Origin: Agelas oroides
Taxonomy: Eukaryota > Porifera > Demospongiae > Agelasida > Agelasidae
Length of the DNA: 64,000 bases
Assembly: GCA_949130485.1 (NCBI GenBank)
Contig: OX422190.1
Coordinates: 185,001 to 249,000 of the forward strand
Reading direction: 5' to 3'
The notes under the pieces are model-generated. The model was not told the DNA's origin, searched no databases, and worked only from the letters and a program-made list of their open reading frames with translations. Within the stretch, counting starts at the first letter, position 1. Every line of letters starts with the position of its first letter. The translations under genes were made by a program, and so were the position numbers. Of the stretch, positions 42,001 to 51,855 are shown one piece after another.

Positions 42001-44873
42001 TTATGCTTGGCAATTTCTTGCAACACCTTGTGGTTTATGAGGCGCCTATTTCGTTTGTGAGGCATTGAAACATCTATCCACTTGACAGTGTCAGATTTTT
42101 CATTGAGGTGGTCACCGAGCAACAGATCGCTGGCCTCATACAGTCCACATTCTCGAAAGCGTAGACTTCTGATGCCAAAGCTCCAAAGACGGCCATAAAT
42201 GCTCTTACTTTCGCTAACTTCTTCCCAGATCTCTTGCATGTTACTTCTTTCAGCTTTTGTAACATAACCACTAACATAGTGGGCAAGAGCAAGTGATGAC
42301 TCTGCCACAAACTGAATGTCCATGTTAGCTTTCCAGAGCATTAGCAAGAGCGGGTTGTAGTCGTTTACTCTGACCTCTGAATCTGAGCGTGGTAACTCAT
42401 ATATCCGCCTTCTAGACTTGAGACTCTCTTGTACGGAATTCAGTTTTGGGTTTTCACACACTTGGCGAGGAAATCCAAACCTGCACCTGGTAATAAACGT
42501 GTTGCCACTGCACTTGCGTCTTCGTTTACAATACGCACTACATTTGTTCATTTGGTACCTAGTAACCAGTCTATGTAAGTCAGGGTTGGACTCATTGTCA
42601 GGAATCTGACATGTAATCCTCTCCTGAATCCATGCTAGCACTTTGCCAGGCTCATCCTGATCAATAATTGGTGCGTCTCTGATCCAAAGAAGTACATGAT
42701 AATGCGGTGCTCCCCTGTTTTGGTACTCTTTCTTCCAGTAAAAGTGATCTACTTTACCAAGAACCTCACCTTTGACCAAAACTTTTTGGAAGAAAGCATG
42801 GAACTTCAAAGAAAACTGTCTCGAAACTGATATCGGATCCTCAGTACAAAGCCTCCCTATGTCATAGCTGGAAGGCACATTGTTTACCCTTCTTAGATAA
42901 TTTGTGATATCTTGTGCCTCGTACTCGGCACACGAAAACGTGAGAAAGAAGGTAGGTGAACCCCACTCACGAATCATGCACCGCAGTTCACTTTGCCTTA
43001 TGAACCAGTACTGTTTGGTGCCGCGGACACTCTGAAGCATTGTGCATAAATTTGCCTCAAGAGTGTCATCAGATGTTTTTACCTGATTTAGTAGTGTACT
43101 GACAGTTGTGGGCTGGCTTCTTGTGCACTTTAGAAGATTATATATGCCAGCTGAAAGCTCTCGCATTTCTTTCTGCCATAGCAGGTAGAAGATGTACTGC
43201 GGCTCCTTACGGAACCTAGAGTCCTTATTAAGCAGCCGTGATTTTATGTGCTCACTGTGAGACAGCTTGACTGCACGTGGGTGATGTTCACCAAACTTTC
43301 CAGTGGGAAAGAGTGTTGGGAAGCACATGACATCAAGATATTGTTGACGATTGTCTATGGGGTCTTCCTTGACATTGAGCAATTTGTATTGCTCTGTGTC
43401 AGAATCCGTAGACAATTTGTTGTCTAAGTTTCGGATGGTGAAAGCTTGAAAGCCTTGGATATCATCTACACTTGCCTTCTCCAGCATAGTGCTACTAGCA
43501 TTCCTCACAACTTCTATAACCTTTGTAGCTGCCTCGTCAACAGATGCATCATCAACATCTACGTATAGCCAGTTTGTTTGTTTCAGTGTTTGTATCGCAC
43601 TCTTTACAGCATTTACATCCACTAAGGTCCGCCAAACGGTGTTACTTTTTGTGGGCTTCCCATTTACTAAGATAAACAACTCTGGATTTGGCAGAGGAAT
43701 CTTCACATTGCTAGTAGGCTGTACCTGGTCAAGGGTCTCAAGTGTTTTATTCAATGGCAGTGGAAGAAAAAACATGGTACCCTTACAGGCTTTAAGGGAA
43801 TTATACACAGGTACTTTACCTGTGTATGTTCCCAGCCTAACAACTGTCTGATAACATTTTGCTCGCTGAATGAGCTGCTTACTCAAAGAGTTGAGCTTAG
43901 CTAGCTCTGGGGGTACTGGGTCTAACTGCAAACCATTTAGGACACAACGTGCTGGTAACTTGTTGTTCCTAATGAGAGGTTTACAATACTTGCACATAAA
44001 CATGTCACACGCACTTGGGTTCTGTTGTAAAATAAAGCTCTTCAATCTTTCCCAAACCTCACTGCCAAGGTTGTCAGAAATGTTCACTCGTGTGACAGAT
44101 TTCCTTTGGTGCAGTTGTTCACAGCTGCAGCAAACATGCTCTGGATAATCATTGATTTCTTTCTCTAGCTGACTGATTAGCTTTGCATGAGTAACCACAA
44201 GCTGTGACTCTAGTTGTGGAAGCACTGCCTCAACAGTGGAATCAGTGCACTGCTCGTACGTTGATTCCACATCATTTGTCAACATAGTTTCAAAGTCGGT
44301 CATCTCGGTGAGTTCCATCAGTGCACGGAAGTCACCAGCACACAGAGCTTGGTCAATGTCATGGACAAACACATGACTTCTGATAGCAGTGTGTACATCG
44401 TGTAAGAATTTTCGCAACAAAGGATAGTGAGTAGCTGCTGCTCTCAAAATCCTAAGTTTACTTTTGCATCCAGTACCAATGGAACAAATCAATGGGTGAC
44501 CTTTACGGTCTATAGCGAAACCCCCTGAGGTTTTAGTGTAATGTGTATTAGGGCACTCATCACATTTATCTAGAGTACGACGCACCTCTTGTATGGAGGA
44601 CTCAAATGACTGTTTGAACGTTATAATGGAGAGCTCTTCGCTTGGGGTTATACCTTTGCATTCATGGGTACACTGCCATTGCTTCCAGCCACCTTCCTTC
44701 TTAACTTGCTTGGCAATTATACACTTCCCATTCTCGTCAATTGGTATGGCATAGGGCCTTTTCACAAGCTGGTAAGCAGAATCATAAAAGTAAGGCTCAG
44801 TAGAAGCTGTATGGCTACTTTCACCAAAATCTTTTTGTCCTTTCATCTCCAGACTCTGAATTGATCTAGCCAT
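39072..44873 (-). CDS. Helitron replication protein: Rep (HUH), Pif1-type helicase, OTU protease
   Basis: One uninterrupted frame of 1,933 residues from ATG at 44873. Residues about 1-390 hold a Cys/His-rich segment (HYTKTSGGFAIDRKG) and a DUF6570-like block (LPARCVLNGLQLDPVPPELA). About 515-885 is the Helitron Rep region: CFPTLFPTGKFGEHHPR, the HUH motif GAPHYHVLLW (about 722) and the two-tyrosine motif YVSGYVTK (about 867). About 1140-1590 is a Pif1-like helicase with Walker A GVAGTGKS (about 1180), Walker B IIVDEVSM, and VTIHKCQGLSL then AYVALSRV. A Ser/Lys/Pro-rich linker follows. About 1715-1933 is an OTU cysteine protease with GDGNCLFRAIS and the distal His in NITNFHYDRV. No residue expected for catalysis is missing, so recent activity is plausible. 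The frame is open 62 nt upstream of this ATG, to a TGA overlapping the ORF1 stop. Confidence 0.9.
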   Translation of the reverse strand: MARSIQSLEMKGQKDFGESSHTASTEPYFYDSAYQLVKRPYAIPIDENGKCIIAKQVKKEGGWKQWQCTHECKGITPSEELSIITFKQSFESSIQEVRRTLDKCDECPNTHYTKTSGGFAIDRKGHPLICSIGTGCKSKLRILRAAATHYPLLRKFLHDVHTAIRSHVFVHDIDQALCAGDFRALMELTEMTDFETMLTNDVESTYEQCTDSTVEAVLPQLESQLVVTHAKLISQLEKEINDYPEHVCCSCEQLHQRKSVTRVNISDNLGSEVWERLKSFILQQNPSACDMFMCKYCKPLIRNNKLPARCVLNGLQLDPVPPELAKLNSLSKQLIQRAKCYQTVVRLGTYTGKVPVYNSLKACKGTMFFLPLPLNKTLETLDQVQPTSNVKIPLPNPELFILVNGKPTKSNTVWRTLVDVNAVKSAIQTLKQTNWLYVDVDDASVDEAATKVIEVVRNASSTMLEKASVDDIQGFQAFTIRNLDNKLSTDSDTEQYKLLNVKEDPIDNRQQYLDVMCFPTLFPTGKFGEHHPRAVKLSHSEHIKSRLLNKDSRFRKEPQYIFYLLWQKEMRELSAGIYNLLKCTRSQPTTVSTLLNQVKTSDDTLEANLCTMLQSVRGTKQYWFIRQSELRCMIREWGSPTFFLTFSCAEYEAQDITNYLRRVNNVPSSYDIGRLCTEDPISVSRQFSLKFHAFFQKVLVKGEVLGKVDHFYWKKEYQNRGAPHYHVLLWIRDAPIIDQDEPGKVLAWIQERITCQIPDNESNPDLHRLVTRYQMNKCSAYCKRRRKCSGNTFITRCRFGFPRQVCENPKLNSVQESLKSRRRIYELPRSDSEVRVNDYNPLLLMLWKANMDIQFVAESSLALAHYVSGYVTKAERSNMQEIWEEVSESKSIYGRLWSFGIRSLRFRECGLYEASDLLLGDHLNEKSDTVKWIDVSMPHKRNRRLINHKVLQEIAKHNPDSEEIFEDNLIDTFYPQRPANLENVCLYDFVAYYDWQGKDDNGNRKYRKLTKPRLPNHKLFDPENEAQREDYYYSLLLLFTPFREESGLLLENETAEEAFHRLQNEDSLAHHAKLNKMLEAQSSIRKINEARQADGEQEMVSKEDDDPQLIGEAKNAMNEVFDMNVNSGDDLSLEDRINMLNADQRRVFDKIHNHLLHQQQHEANECSCEFKPLHMFLSGVAGTGKSFLIEMIKALISSMWASDDLTCAITAPTGLAAFNVGGNTIHRVFQLPIEHEGKSATYWSLPKASQKVMRTTLRNVKFIIVDEVSMVSSLNLAYMHLRLEELFGTNEWFGSKNMLFVGDLLQLPPVNGNNVFEKITKKSLSFKLGCATSVNIWRDTVVYEELTINERQKKDKEYSVMLDGVRRGCPTDETLRTLEQRVIDVSVADKFDELQKSGHTPVCLFPTRKACNDFNTQMLSYLPSEVHELVCTDEVDETAGTRKWNKKAAEQLEKLNNDCNRTAGLEAKLSLAVGARVMLRRNINTKRGLVNGAIGTVISIVPNRVTVQFDHISQPFDVRMVKSRFMVMKNFFVYRRQFPLILAYAVTIHKCQGLSLDCAIVDLSDQIFSDGMAYVALSRVRSLSGLYLTAFDPKSIMVSKSCLKEINRLRELYRKDLPLYILPPAPSIATKRKLSGSTVPDQPKAKKHIISKPKTSTNCAKPPKSDSQPHVTLSPSKKCSTRKQPTKRTAPESKPTSLSPPPSPKRPRLSTNPTSGTPDVQYVGTTYEELGANIDLPLPPDEWKLSAIQILAAYSGMSVHNNLSTLARVRRVRCGEIAPHIRDRVLGDGNCLFRAISKEITGTEENHTAVRLAALGYLRENPSLITYGAPTFHIDPCTDPVRRAQLQQEAVSRYISTHHMDRCGWGTDFEIMLLASLLTIQIFSRSTCGESREWVCFAPGFTRNRSACPYGIYVYNITNFHYDRVIPVLRPPQ

Positions 44874-44938
44874 CTTCAGCAAACACCCAGCATGCTCCTT
44901 GCGCACTTGCAAAGCTTTGTTGAGTAGCCGTTTAGCGG

Positions 44939-46201
44939 CTAATCAACAGGCTGTTTTACCCAAAACCCCGCGTGCTTGCTCTGCTTGTGTTTTGTGCTTT
45001 TCTTTAATGCTTTTATCAATGCAAGCTTTGCTTTTGAATTTTCCAACAGATTGGCTTCTATTTCCTGCAGATACATCTCTATTTTAGCAAGCTTTGGCTC
45101 GCACAGTGAATATTTGTCCCTTTTTTTAGCTGAAATGCTTTGTTTGTTTCGTGCGTAATATGCATTAGAGTGTCCAATTTTTATTTTGGGATTTTTGGCA
45201 TAGTTGACCTTAGATGCTACACGTGCAGCATCTTTCTTAGCCTCGGGGTTTCTTTTGTAATTAATTTTAGAAGCTACACGTGCAGCATCTTTCTTAGCCT
45301 CGGGGTTTCTTTTGTAATTAACTTTAGAAGCTACACGTGCAGCATCTTTCTTAGCCTCGGGGTTTCTTTTGTAATTAACTTTAGATGCTACACGTGCAGC
45401 ATCTTTCTTAGCCTCGGGGTTTCTTTTGTAATTAACTTTAGATGCTACACGTGCTGCAGCTTTTACTACCTCAGTATTATCCTGGTATCGCTGCTTTCTT
45501 TTTAATAAAATTCTTGCTTTATGTCTTTCATAGTAGTTTTTATTTTTAGCACTCCGCTTCTTTGTACGGTCTTCGCTATGTGATCCGGAATTTTGAAGAC
45601 TTGTCTCGCTCACACCTGGGTGCTTGGCATTAGTCTGGATTGTGTTAACCTCAACTATTTTGGGTTGCAATGACACAAATGAGTTGTTAATACCTGAAAG
45701 ATTCAAGCTAGCAACTGATTGTGTACAGAGTGGGCAAAACCATTGAGATTTTTCATCAGCAGTTAGCAGCAGGTATTCAGCCTCTCCCACACTCCCACAC
45801 TGAGCGTGTGTCCATTGACTACAACCATCACACATAATGCCACGCTGGTCCCCCTTCACAGGTTTTTGACATACAGTACACGGGTACTGTACAGGGCCAG
45901 GATTAGATTCAATGTCGCCAGAGGCCAGCAGCAGGGTGATGATAACTGCTGCTGGTCGATGAACCCTGTAGAGCATTCGTGGATGAACCCTGTATATACC
46001 TCGTGTTTTAAGCCTGAGCGAATTCATTCTTTTCCAGTCAACAACAACTATCCCATAGCTATCAAGCAATGTGTGGGAGGCAAATCTGATTGTTTCGGGG
46101 GATTCGCCAGTGACAGTTGTCATCGACGGATCATGGTGGTGGGTTGGAGGTAGGCGTAAAATGATGAGCCATACCCACAAACACGTGAGCAGAAAACGCA
46201 T
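44939..46201 (-). CDS. Helitron ORF1: hydrophobic leader, 2A peptide, PHD finger, 19-aa repeats
   Basis: A 420-residue frame from ATG at 46201. It begins with a signal-like stretch (MRFLLTCLWVWLIILRLPP). At about 90-103 is LLLASGDIESNPGP, a full match to the 2A consensus D-(V/I)-E-x-N-P-G-P, where ribosomes skip a peptide bond between Gly and Pro. Right after comes a C4HC3 PHD finger (CTVCQKPVKGD, MCDGCSQWTHAQC, WFCPLC). Residues about 243-335 are five tandem 19-residue units of the type KKDAARVASKVNYKRNPEA, which are very basic and could bind DNA or RNA. The product would split into a leader peptide and a nuclear-type PHD protein, as inferred from 2A. It lies 66 nt before the ORF2 ATG. Confidence 0.85.
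   Translation of the reverse strand: MRFLLTCLWVWLIILRLPPTHHHDPSMTTVTGESPETIRFASHTLLDSYGIVVVDWKRMNSLRLKTRGIYRVHPRMLYRVHRPAAVIITLLLASGDIESNPGPVQYPCTVCQKPVKGDQRGIMCDGCSQWTHAQCGSVGEAEYLLLTADEKSQWFCPLCTQSVASLNLSGINNSFVSLQPKIVEVNTIQTNAKHPGVSETSLQNSGSHSEDRTKKRSAKNKNYYERHKARILLKRKQRYQDNTEVVKAAARVASKVNYKRNPEAKKDAARVASKVNYKRNPEAKKDAARVASKVNYKRNPEAKKDAARVASKINYKRNPEAKKDAARVASKVNYAKNPKIKIGHSNAYYARNKQSISAKKRDKYSLCEPKLAKIEMYLQEIEANLLENSKAKLALIKALKKSTKHKQSKHAGFWVKQPVD
45179..45463 (-). repeat. 57-bp coding tandem repeat, about five copies
   Basis: Units with cttagcctcggggtttcttt and acacgtgcagcatctttctt on the plus strand repeat every 57 bp, encoding the 19-residue basic repeat of ORF1. The length is a multiple of three and all copies are open. 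Confidence 0.95.
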
Positions 46202-46599
46202 CACAATTGCAGTAGTATTGGTTAGGTGTATGAAAAGACCACAATGTGTAGTATTTTCAGTACAACCGTGTCTATTGCAATATAACGTGGTTTCAAATAC
46301 TGGTAAAGCAGTGCAGTGTACGTGCTCTTTTTAATGCACAGTCCAAATGACTAAATAATTCTTATGTGCAATGATATTCACAGAGAAAACCGATAAATTA
46401 AAGACTTGTAAATGTGGTAAGTACAGTACAAAGTGGTTTCAATACTTGTAAACACGGTAAGTATAGTACAAAGTGGTTTCAATACACGGTGAAGAGTGCA
46501 GTATAACTACTATAAGTACTCTTTTTACTGCACAAGACAAATAACCACTGAAGGATTAACTTATCTTGAATGGTGTTGGCAGTGAAAACAGCCTGTGTC

Positions 46600-46766
46600 A
46601 CTGAAAGAAAAACGATCTCCGCAAAAACGTAACGAAGGCACAGTCGAACCGACAAACGTTGCTAAGCAAACATGCGCATGCGCACACTGGCATAAATGGC
46701 GTCCCACGCAACGGGTGCTACAGCTGCAGTGTGGTGTGAATAGCTAGTATCGGTTCAGTTCAGGCT
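46600..46766 (+). promoter_or_regulatory. Promoter-like segment with an NRF-1-type palindrome
   Basis: catgcgcatgcgcac at about 46670-46684 contains the palindrome TGCGCATGCGCA, which matches the NRF-1 site used in many animal CpG-type promoters. It lies about 85 bp upstream of a good ATG/donor exon (46767-46832) and about 470 bp upstream of Helitron ORF1 on the other strand, so it could serve either side. Confidence 0.45.
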
Positions 46767-46832
46767 ATGAAGACGCTTAGTGGTTGGGAAGCTGCACGCT
46801 GTGATGAGCATCAATTTCGTGCTAAAATCAAG
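46767..46832 (+). CDS. Candidate first coding exon of an unknown gene
   Basis: ATG at 46767 opens 22 codons (MKTLSGWEAARCDEHQFRAK, then IK) and ends exactly at a consensus donor (aag|gtgagt). With the NRF-1-like motif upstream this has the form of a housekeeping-gene first exon. No second exon was found before the satellite begins at about 47105. The gene may have been cut off, or the remaining exons may lie beyond the satellite. The protein family is not recognised. Confidence 0.4.
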
Positions 46833-47104
46833 GTGAGTGCTTGAGCCGTTTTGGAGTTATCGTTGTTTTAAAAGTGGTCTGAACAAAGAAAGAAAGAAAG
46901 AAAGAATACGAAAAATGGCACTTTCATGACCGCACACTTTTGCGTTTAGCTGTCTTCCGCGTGGCTTTTGGCCACTTATATGAGTCTTGCTGATCACAAA
47001 GTCACTCAAAGAGGAAGCTTAAGTATTGCATATATTGCGCGTCGGCGCCATCCCTACATAGAGAGTCTACCGACTCTCTGATATACTGATTTTTGTTTAC
47101 CCTG

Positions 47105-49926
47105 GTACAACAATGGTTACAACGCAGTGGTTCTCAATGGTTCTCAATGGTTATCAATGGTTATCAATGGTTATCAATGGTTTGCAGTGGTTCTTCCTCT
47201 GGCCTGTGAATTATTTATTTATTTATTTATTTACGCGGGTCCTTAAGTTGCATCTTGGGGTGTAACAATGTTAAGTCTCCAAAGATGCAATATGAAATTG
47301 TAATATGTCAACCTGCAACCAGAGCAATACGAGGCATATCATAATCAAATTGTTATCTGTAGCTTTTGTTTACCATGGTACAACAATGGTTACCATGCAT
47401 TCAGTGGTTCTCAATTGTTCACAACGGTTCCCAGTGGTTCTGAACCACTGAGAAGCACTGATAGCCACTCAGATCCACTGAAAACCACAGAGATTAACTG
47501 GTAATCATTGAGAACCACTGCTAACCATTGAGAACCATTGGTAACCATTGAGATTCAGTGGTAACCACTGAGAACCACTCACAACCACTGGTAATCATTG
47601 AGAACACCTGGCAGTCATTGAGAACCACTGGTAACCATTCAGAACCGCTGGTAACCATTGAGAAGCATAGAGAACTACTGAGAACCATTGATAACTAGCT
47701 ACCAGTAGTGATTGAGAACCACCGAAAACCATTCAGAACCACTACATGGTAACCACTGAGAAGCACTGGAAATTAAACATTGGAGCCACTTGTATACAAG
47801 TGCTCCAATAACTAGCCTTGCTCACAGGCCCTCACCCAGTTTCCCGTCGCTTGTAGTACGGTTAAGCTTTACCGTACTTCAAGCGATGGAAAGCGAGGCG
47901 AGGGCTTGGGAACGAGGCTAACTTGTACAACTGAGAAACATTGAAAGCAACTGAGAACCACTGATAACTATTGAGATCTACTGGTAATAATAAGAATCAC
48001 TGAGAACCATTTAGAACCACTGGCAACAATTCAGAATCACTGGTAACCATTGATAACCACTGAGAACTACTGGGAATGATTGAGAACCACTGCATGCTAA
48101 CCATCGAGAACTACTGGTAACCAATAAAAGCCACTTGCAACAACTGAGAACCACTGAGAACCATTGCAAAAAACTTTGTGATTCTCAGTGTTTCTTATTT
48201 TTGAAATTCATAACATTATGTTGCACTGTGAAGATACATGATAGTGATGGCACTGCATTCCGAAAGAACTACTGGTAATTATTGAGAAACACTGGTAAGC
48301 ACTGAGAACTGGCTGAGAACCATTGAAAACCACTGAGAACATGCTGGTAACCATTGAGAACCACTGGAAACCATTGAGAAAAAACTAAGAACCACTGAGA
48401 ATCACTGATAGCCACTCAGATCAACTGAGATCCATTAAGAATCACTGGTAATCATTGAGAACCACTGGTAATCATTGAAAACCATTGGTAACCATGGAGA
48501 TTCAGTGGTAACCACTGAGAACCACCGACAACCACTGGTAATCATTGAATACCACTGGTAACAATTGAGAACACATGGTAACCATTGACTACCACCGGAA
48601 ATTAACCATTTAGAGCCGCTTGTTAACCTTAGCCGTACTGCAAGTGACAGGAAGGTGGGCGAGGGCCTGGGAACGAGGCTAACTTATTACAGCTGAGAAA
48701 CATTGAAAACGACTGAGAACTACTGAGAAAAATTGAAAACAACTGCGAACCACTGAGAACCATTGAAATGCATTGAGAAGAACTGGTAACCATTGAAAAT
48801 CACTGTATGGAAATCATTGAGAACCATTGAGTACCACTGCATGGTAACCATTGACAACTACTGGTAAGCATTGAGAAATACTGGTAATCACTGAGCCATT
48901 GAGAACCACTGGTAACCAGTGAGAATCAATGGTTCTCCTTGGTTCTCAATTGTTCTAAGTGTTTCTCAGTTGTTTTCAATGCTTCTTTGTGGTTACTAGT
49001 CTTTCTTAATAGTTACCACTTTCAGAATGCAGTGTCATTACTATCATGTAGAGTGGCAACATTAGTCACTAATTCTTGTATTTTCATAGTGCATCATAAT
49101 GTTATGACTTTTCCAATTTAGCATTCCATTGTTGTTTATCATTACATCACTGACATTTGGTAGTCTAGATGATGCTTGTACAAAGGAACAAGTATTGCAC
49201 CAAGTATGCGATCAGATTGCTCATTGTATATACACAGTATGGTGTAATGACAACTAAAACATTTACTGAACCCCCTCGAACCTCCCCCCCCCCCGCATAC
49301 GGGCCTGGGTTACCAGTAGCTCTTTCGGAAAACTGTGCCATCACTATCATGCACAGCAGCAACATTAGTCACTAATTCTTGTAATTTCACAGTGCAACAT
49401 AATGTTAGGACCTTTCTAATTTTGCATACCACAGATTTTTAATGGGTATTAGAGGTTCTCAATGGTTCTTGGTGCTTTCAATGGTTATCAACCACTGAGA
49501 ACCATTGAGAAAATCTAAGAACCACTGAGAACCACTCATATCCACTCAGATTCACTGAGAATCATTGAGAATCACTGGTAATCATTGAGAACCACTGCTA
49601 TCCATTGAGAACCATTGGTAACCATTGAGGTTCAGTGGTAACCACTGAGAACCACGGACTACCACTGGTAATCATTGAGAAACACTGATATCAATTGACA
49701 ACCATTGGTACAAGTGGCTCTGATTGGTTACCGGTGGTTCTCATATATAGATAGATAGATAGATAAACTGGACAGGAATGCCTCATCAGCTCAGTGGCCG
49801 GTCTTCCCGAGGGTCCTGACAAACAAAGGAAATACAGTACATAACAATAAACCATGAGGAAAAACTAGAACAAGCAAATAAAGTCTAACCACTAAGGCAA
49901 GGTTTACACAGAAATAGAGACAAACG

Positions 49927-49966
<40 letters not shown>

Positions 49967-50375
49967 AGAAGAGAGACTATTTCTGTAGAATGAAATTATG
50001 TTACTATGTAGTGATTCACAATGGTTATCAGTGGTTCTCAATGATTACAAGTTGTTCAAAATTGTTACCAGTGGTTCTCAATGGTTACCAGTGGTTGTCA
50101 GTGGATCTGAGTGGCTATCAGTGATTCTCAGTGGTTCTTATTCTTTCTCAATGGTTTCCAGTGGTTCTAAATGGTTACCAGTAGTTCTCAGTGGTTTTAA
50201 ATGGTTCTCACCCGGTTCTCAGTGGTTACCAGTGTTTCTCAATAGTTACCAGTAGTTCTTTCAGAATGCTGTGCCATCACTATCATGTATTTCACAGAGC
50301 AACATAATGTTATAAATCTTCCAATTTTGCATTCCATTGTTGTTCATCATTAGTATAGGTAATAGCACAGTTTAC
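47105..50375. repeat. Decamer satellite, block 1, with orientation switches
   Basis: The basic unit is 10 bp (ggttctcagt, ggttctcaat, ggttaccagt and variants). It is on the plus strand at 47110-47450, inverted (ccactgagaacc) at 47450-48180 and 48260-48930, plus at 48930-49010 and 49437-49490, inverted at 49490-49715, and plus at 50020-50260. Non-decamer linkers lie at 47225-47400, 48181-48255, 49010-49150, 49315-49437 and 50250-50365. Other insertions are a tagcctcg-type palindrome (47812-47925) and a GATA/CA microsatellite piece (49745-50015). No genes are present. Confidence 0.9.
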
Positions 50376-50794
50376 TGACTAACTGTCCGTTGCGAAGTTT
50401 GTTTGCGGCGAGGAAAACCTGAGAAGGTGGTCATTTCACTGTCAGAAGCAAGATACACTCACCTACTGGTTGTCCAGGAGCCCTTAAGCCCTCGGTTGGC
50501 GACGGGATAGAGTCCAGCAGCCAGGCGATGGTGTTCTTTCTCGAAGTGTGCTCTATTTGGAGTCAGGGTTTGCCTTCCAGCAACCCCTCTATTTTTCAGC
50601 AGTGGCGATGAATCAGAAGGCTGTGTCTCCAGCTGTCCTTTTACCTATCAGCAGTGGCTGTGACCCAGAAGGCAGTGTCTCCCGCTCACGCTGCTGGGCT
50701 GTGAACTGGAAAGCCTACTGTACACAGTTAGTGAGTCAGTTCTCACAGTTTCACATGGTTGTTACTGACTTATCTATCTCCTGTATGTCTGTCT

Positions 50795-51855
50795 ATGGCT
50801 GTACCACCAGTATTTTGTGAGCCCGTCCTGGCTTTTATTAAAGCCTTTCGCCTCCGGGGTGACCTGAATTCTCTAAAGCAGGCTGCCTTGAGCCGCTTTA
50901 ATATTTCCATGTTGGCGAGCGCCAAGAAAGCTTTATGGGAATGCTGCAAGGATGACTTAACCGTGCTTGATTTGCCCTTCTCCCAGCGGCGTAGCTTGGA
51001 AAAGCGTTCTCAAGCTGCAGCTGATTTGGAAGATATCTTACTTGCCTTTTTGAAGCTTGATGAGGTTGACAAGATTCCACCAATCTATTGTGAGGCCTTA
51101 GAACTGGTAAGGCTACGTCCCATTGCTGCTGATCACATTAGTGAGTTAATTATGGGCAACAGGGCCTGCCTTCAGGAAATTGAGGCTAAGATCTCCCAAC
51201 TTCAAGATGAACTTGCGAGTTCTAGTGCTACTACGTCTAGAGCTGAAGCTTCCCTTGCCTCTTTCCCACCCGCCCCCTAGCTCTTATGTGGCTGCTGTCA
51301 ATGCAGAGGCTAGTAAGGTCTCTGGTTCCTCTGGTCCCAGGGTAACTAAGTCTGCTAGTGCTATCTCCCGAGTTGATAATCTCATCATTTTTGGCCTGCC
51401 AGAGGTTGAGTCGCTCCCTGCACTGAAGAATTCTGTAGACGAGCTTTTGACCTTCCTTGTAGGCAAGTCCGTTCCTCTTCGTGATCTGTTCCGCCTGGGC
51501 CGTCGCAGGAAAATTTCTGACTCAGGGCCTCCTGGACGTCCTCGGCCTGTGCTTCTAAAATTTATGTCTACTTGGGATCGCAGGCTTGGTTATGTCTACT
51601 GTGAGTATGTTGAAGGAGTTCAAGATGTCAGGTTTGTACATCAGGGAGGATCTCTCCCCTGAGGAACGTCAGAAACGACGTGATCGTTTTGGCTCACGCA
51701 AGGCTATGGGTCCTGGCAGTAGCCCAGCTGACTCTCACAACACCCTCCGTTCTCAGCCTTTGACTGCCCAATCACAATCTCTCAGTCCTTGTGACCCTCT
51801 CTCTTCAGCTAATGTCTCTGGTTCTTCTGGCTCGCCTGCTCTAGATGCTCAATGA
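50795..51855 (+). pseudogene. LINE ORF1 (RNA-binding protein), two frameshifts
   Basis: Frame 1 runs from ATG 50795 to 51280 (AFRLRGDLNSLKQAALSRFN, then a coiled-coil-like EIEAKISQLQDELASS). A frameshift near 51275 leads to an RRM-like part (VDNLIIFGLPEVE, LFRLGRRRK, RPRPVLLKFMS) that ends at 51662. Another near 51610 leads to the tail (YIREDLSPEERQKRRDRFG) that stops at 51853-51855. ORF1 proteins coat LINE RNA. The TGA stop overlaps the ORF2 start as ATGA. Confidence 0.8.

Larger units (their letters stand above)
39072..46201 (-). mobile_element. Near-intact autonomous Helitron (two ORFs)
   Basis: The coding span of a rolling-circle transposon, with a PHD/2A ORF1 followed by a Rep-helicase-OTU ORF2. 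Helitrons move through HUH-endonuclease nicking and rolling-circle replication. The carboxyl OTU protease is a feature of the Helitron2/Helentron group. The termini could not be fixed: downstream of 39072 the element may reach the GC-rich minisatellite near 38.8 kb, and upstream of 46201 it probably ends before the promoter-like DNA at 46.67 kb. Confidence 0.85.
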
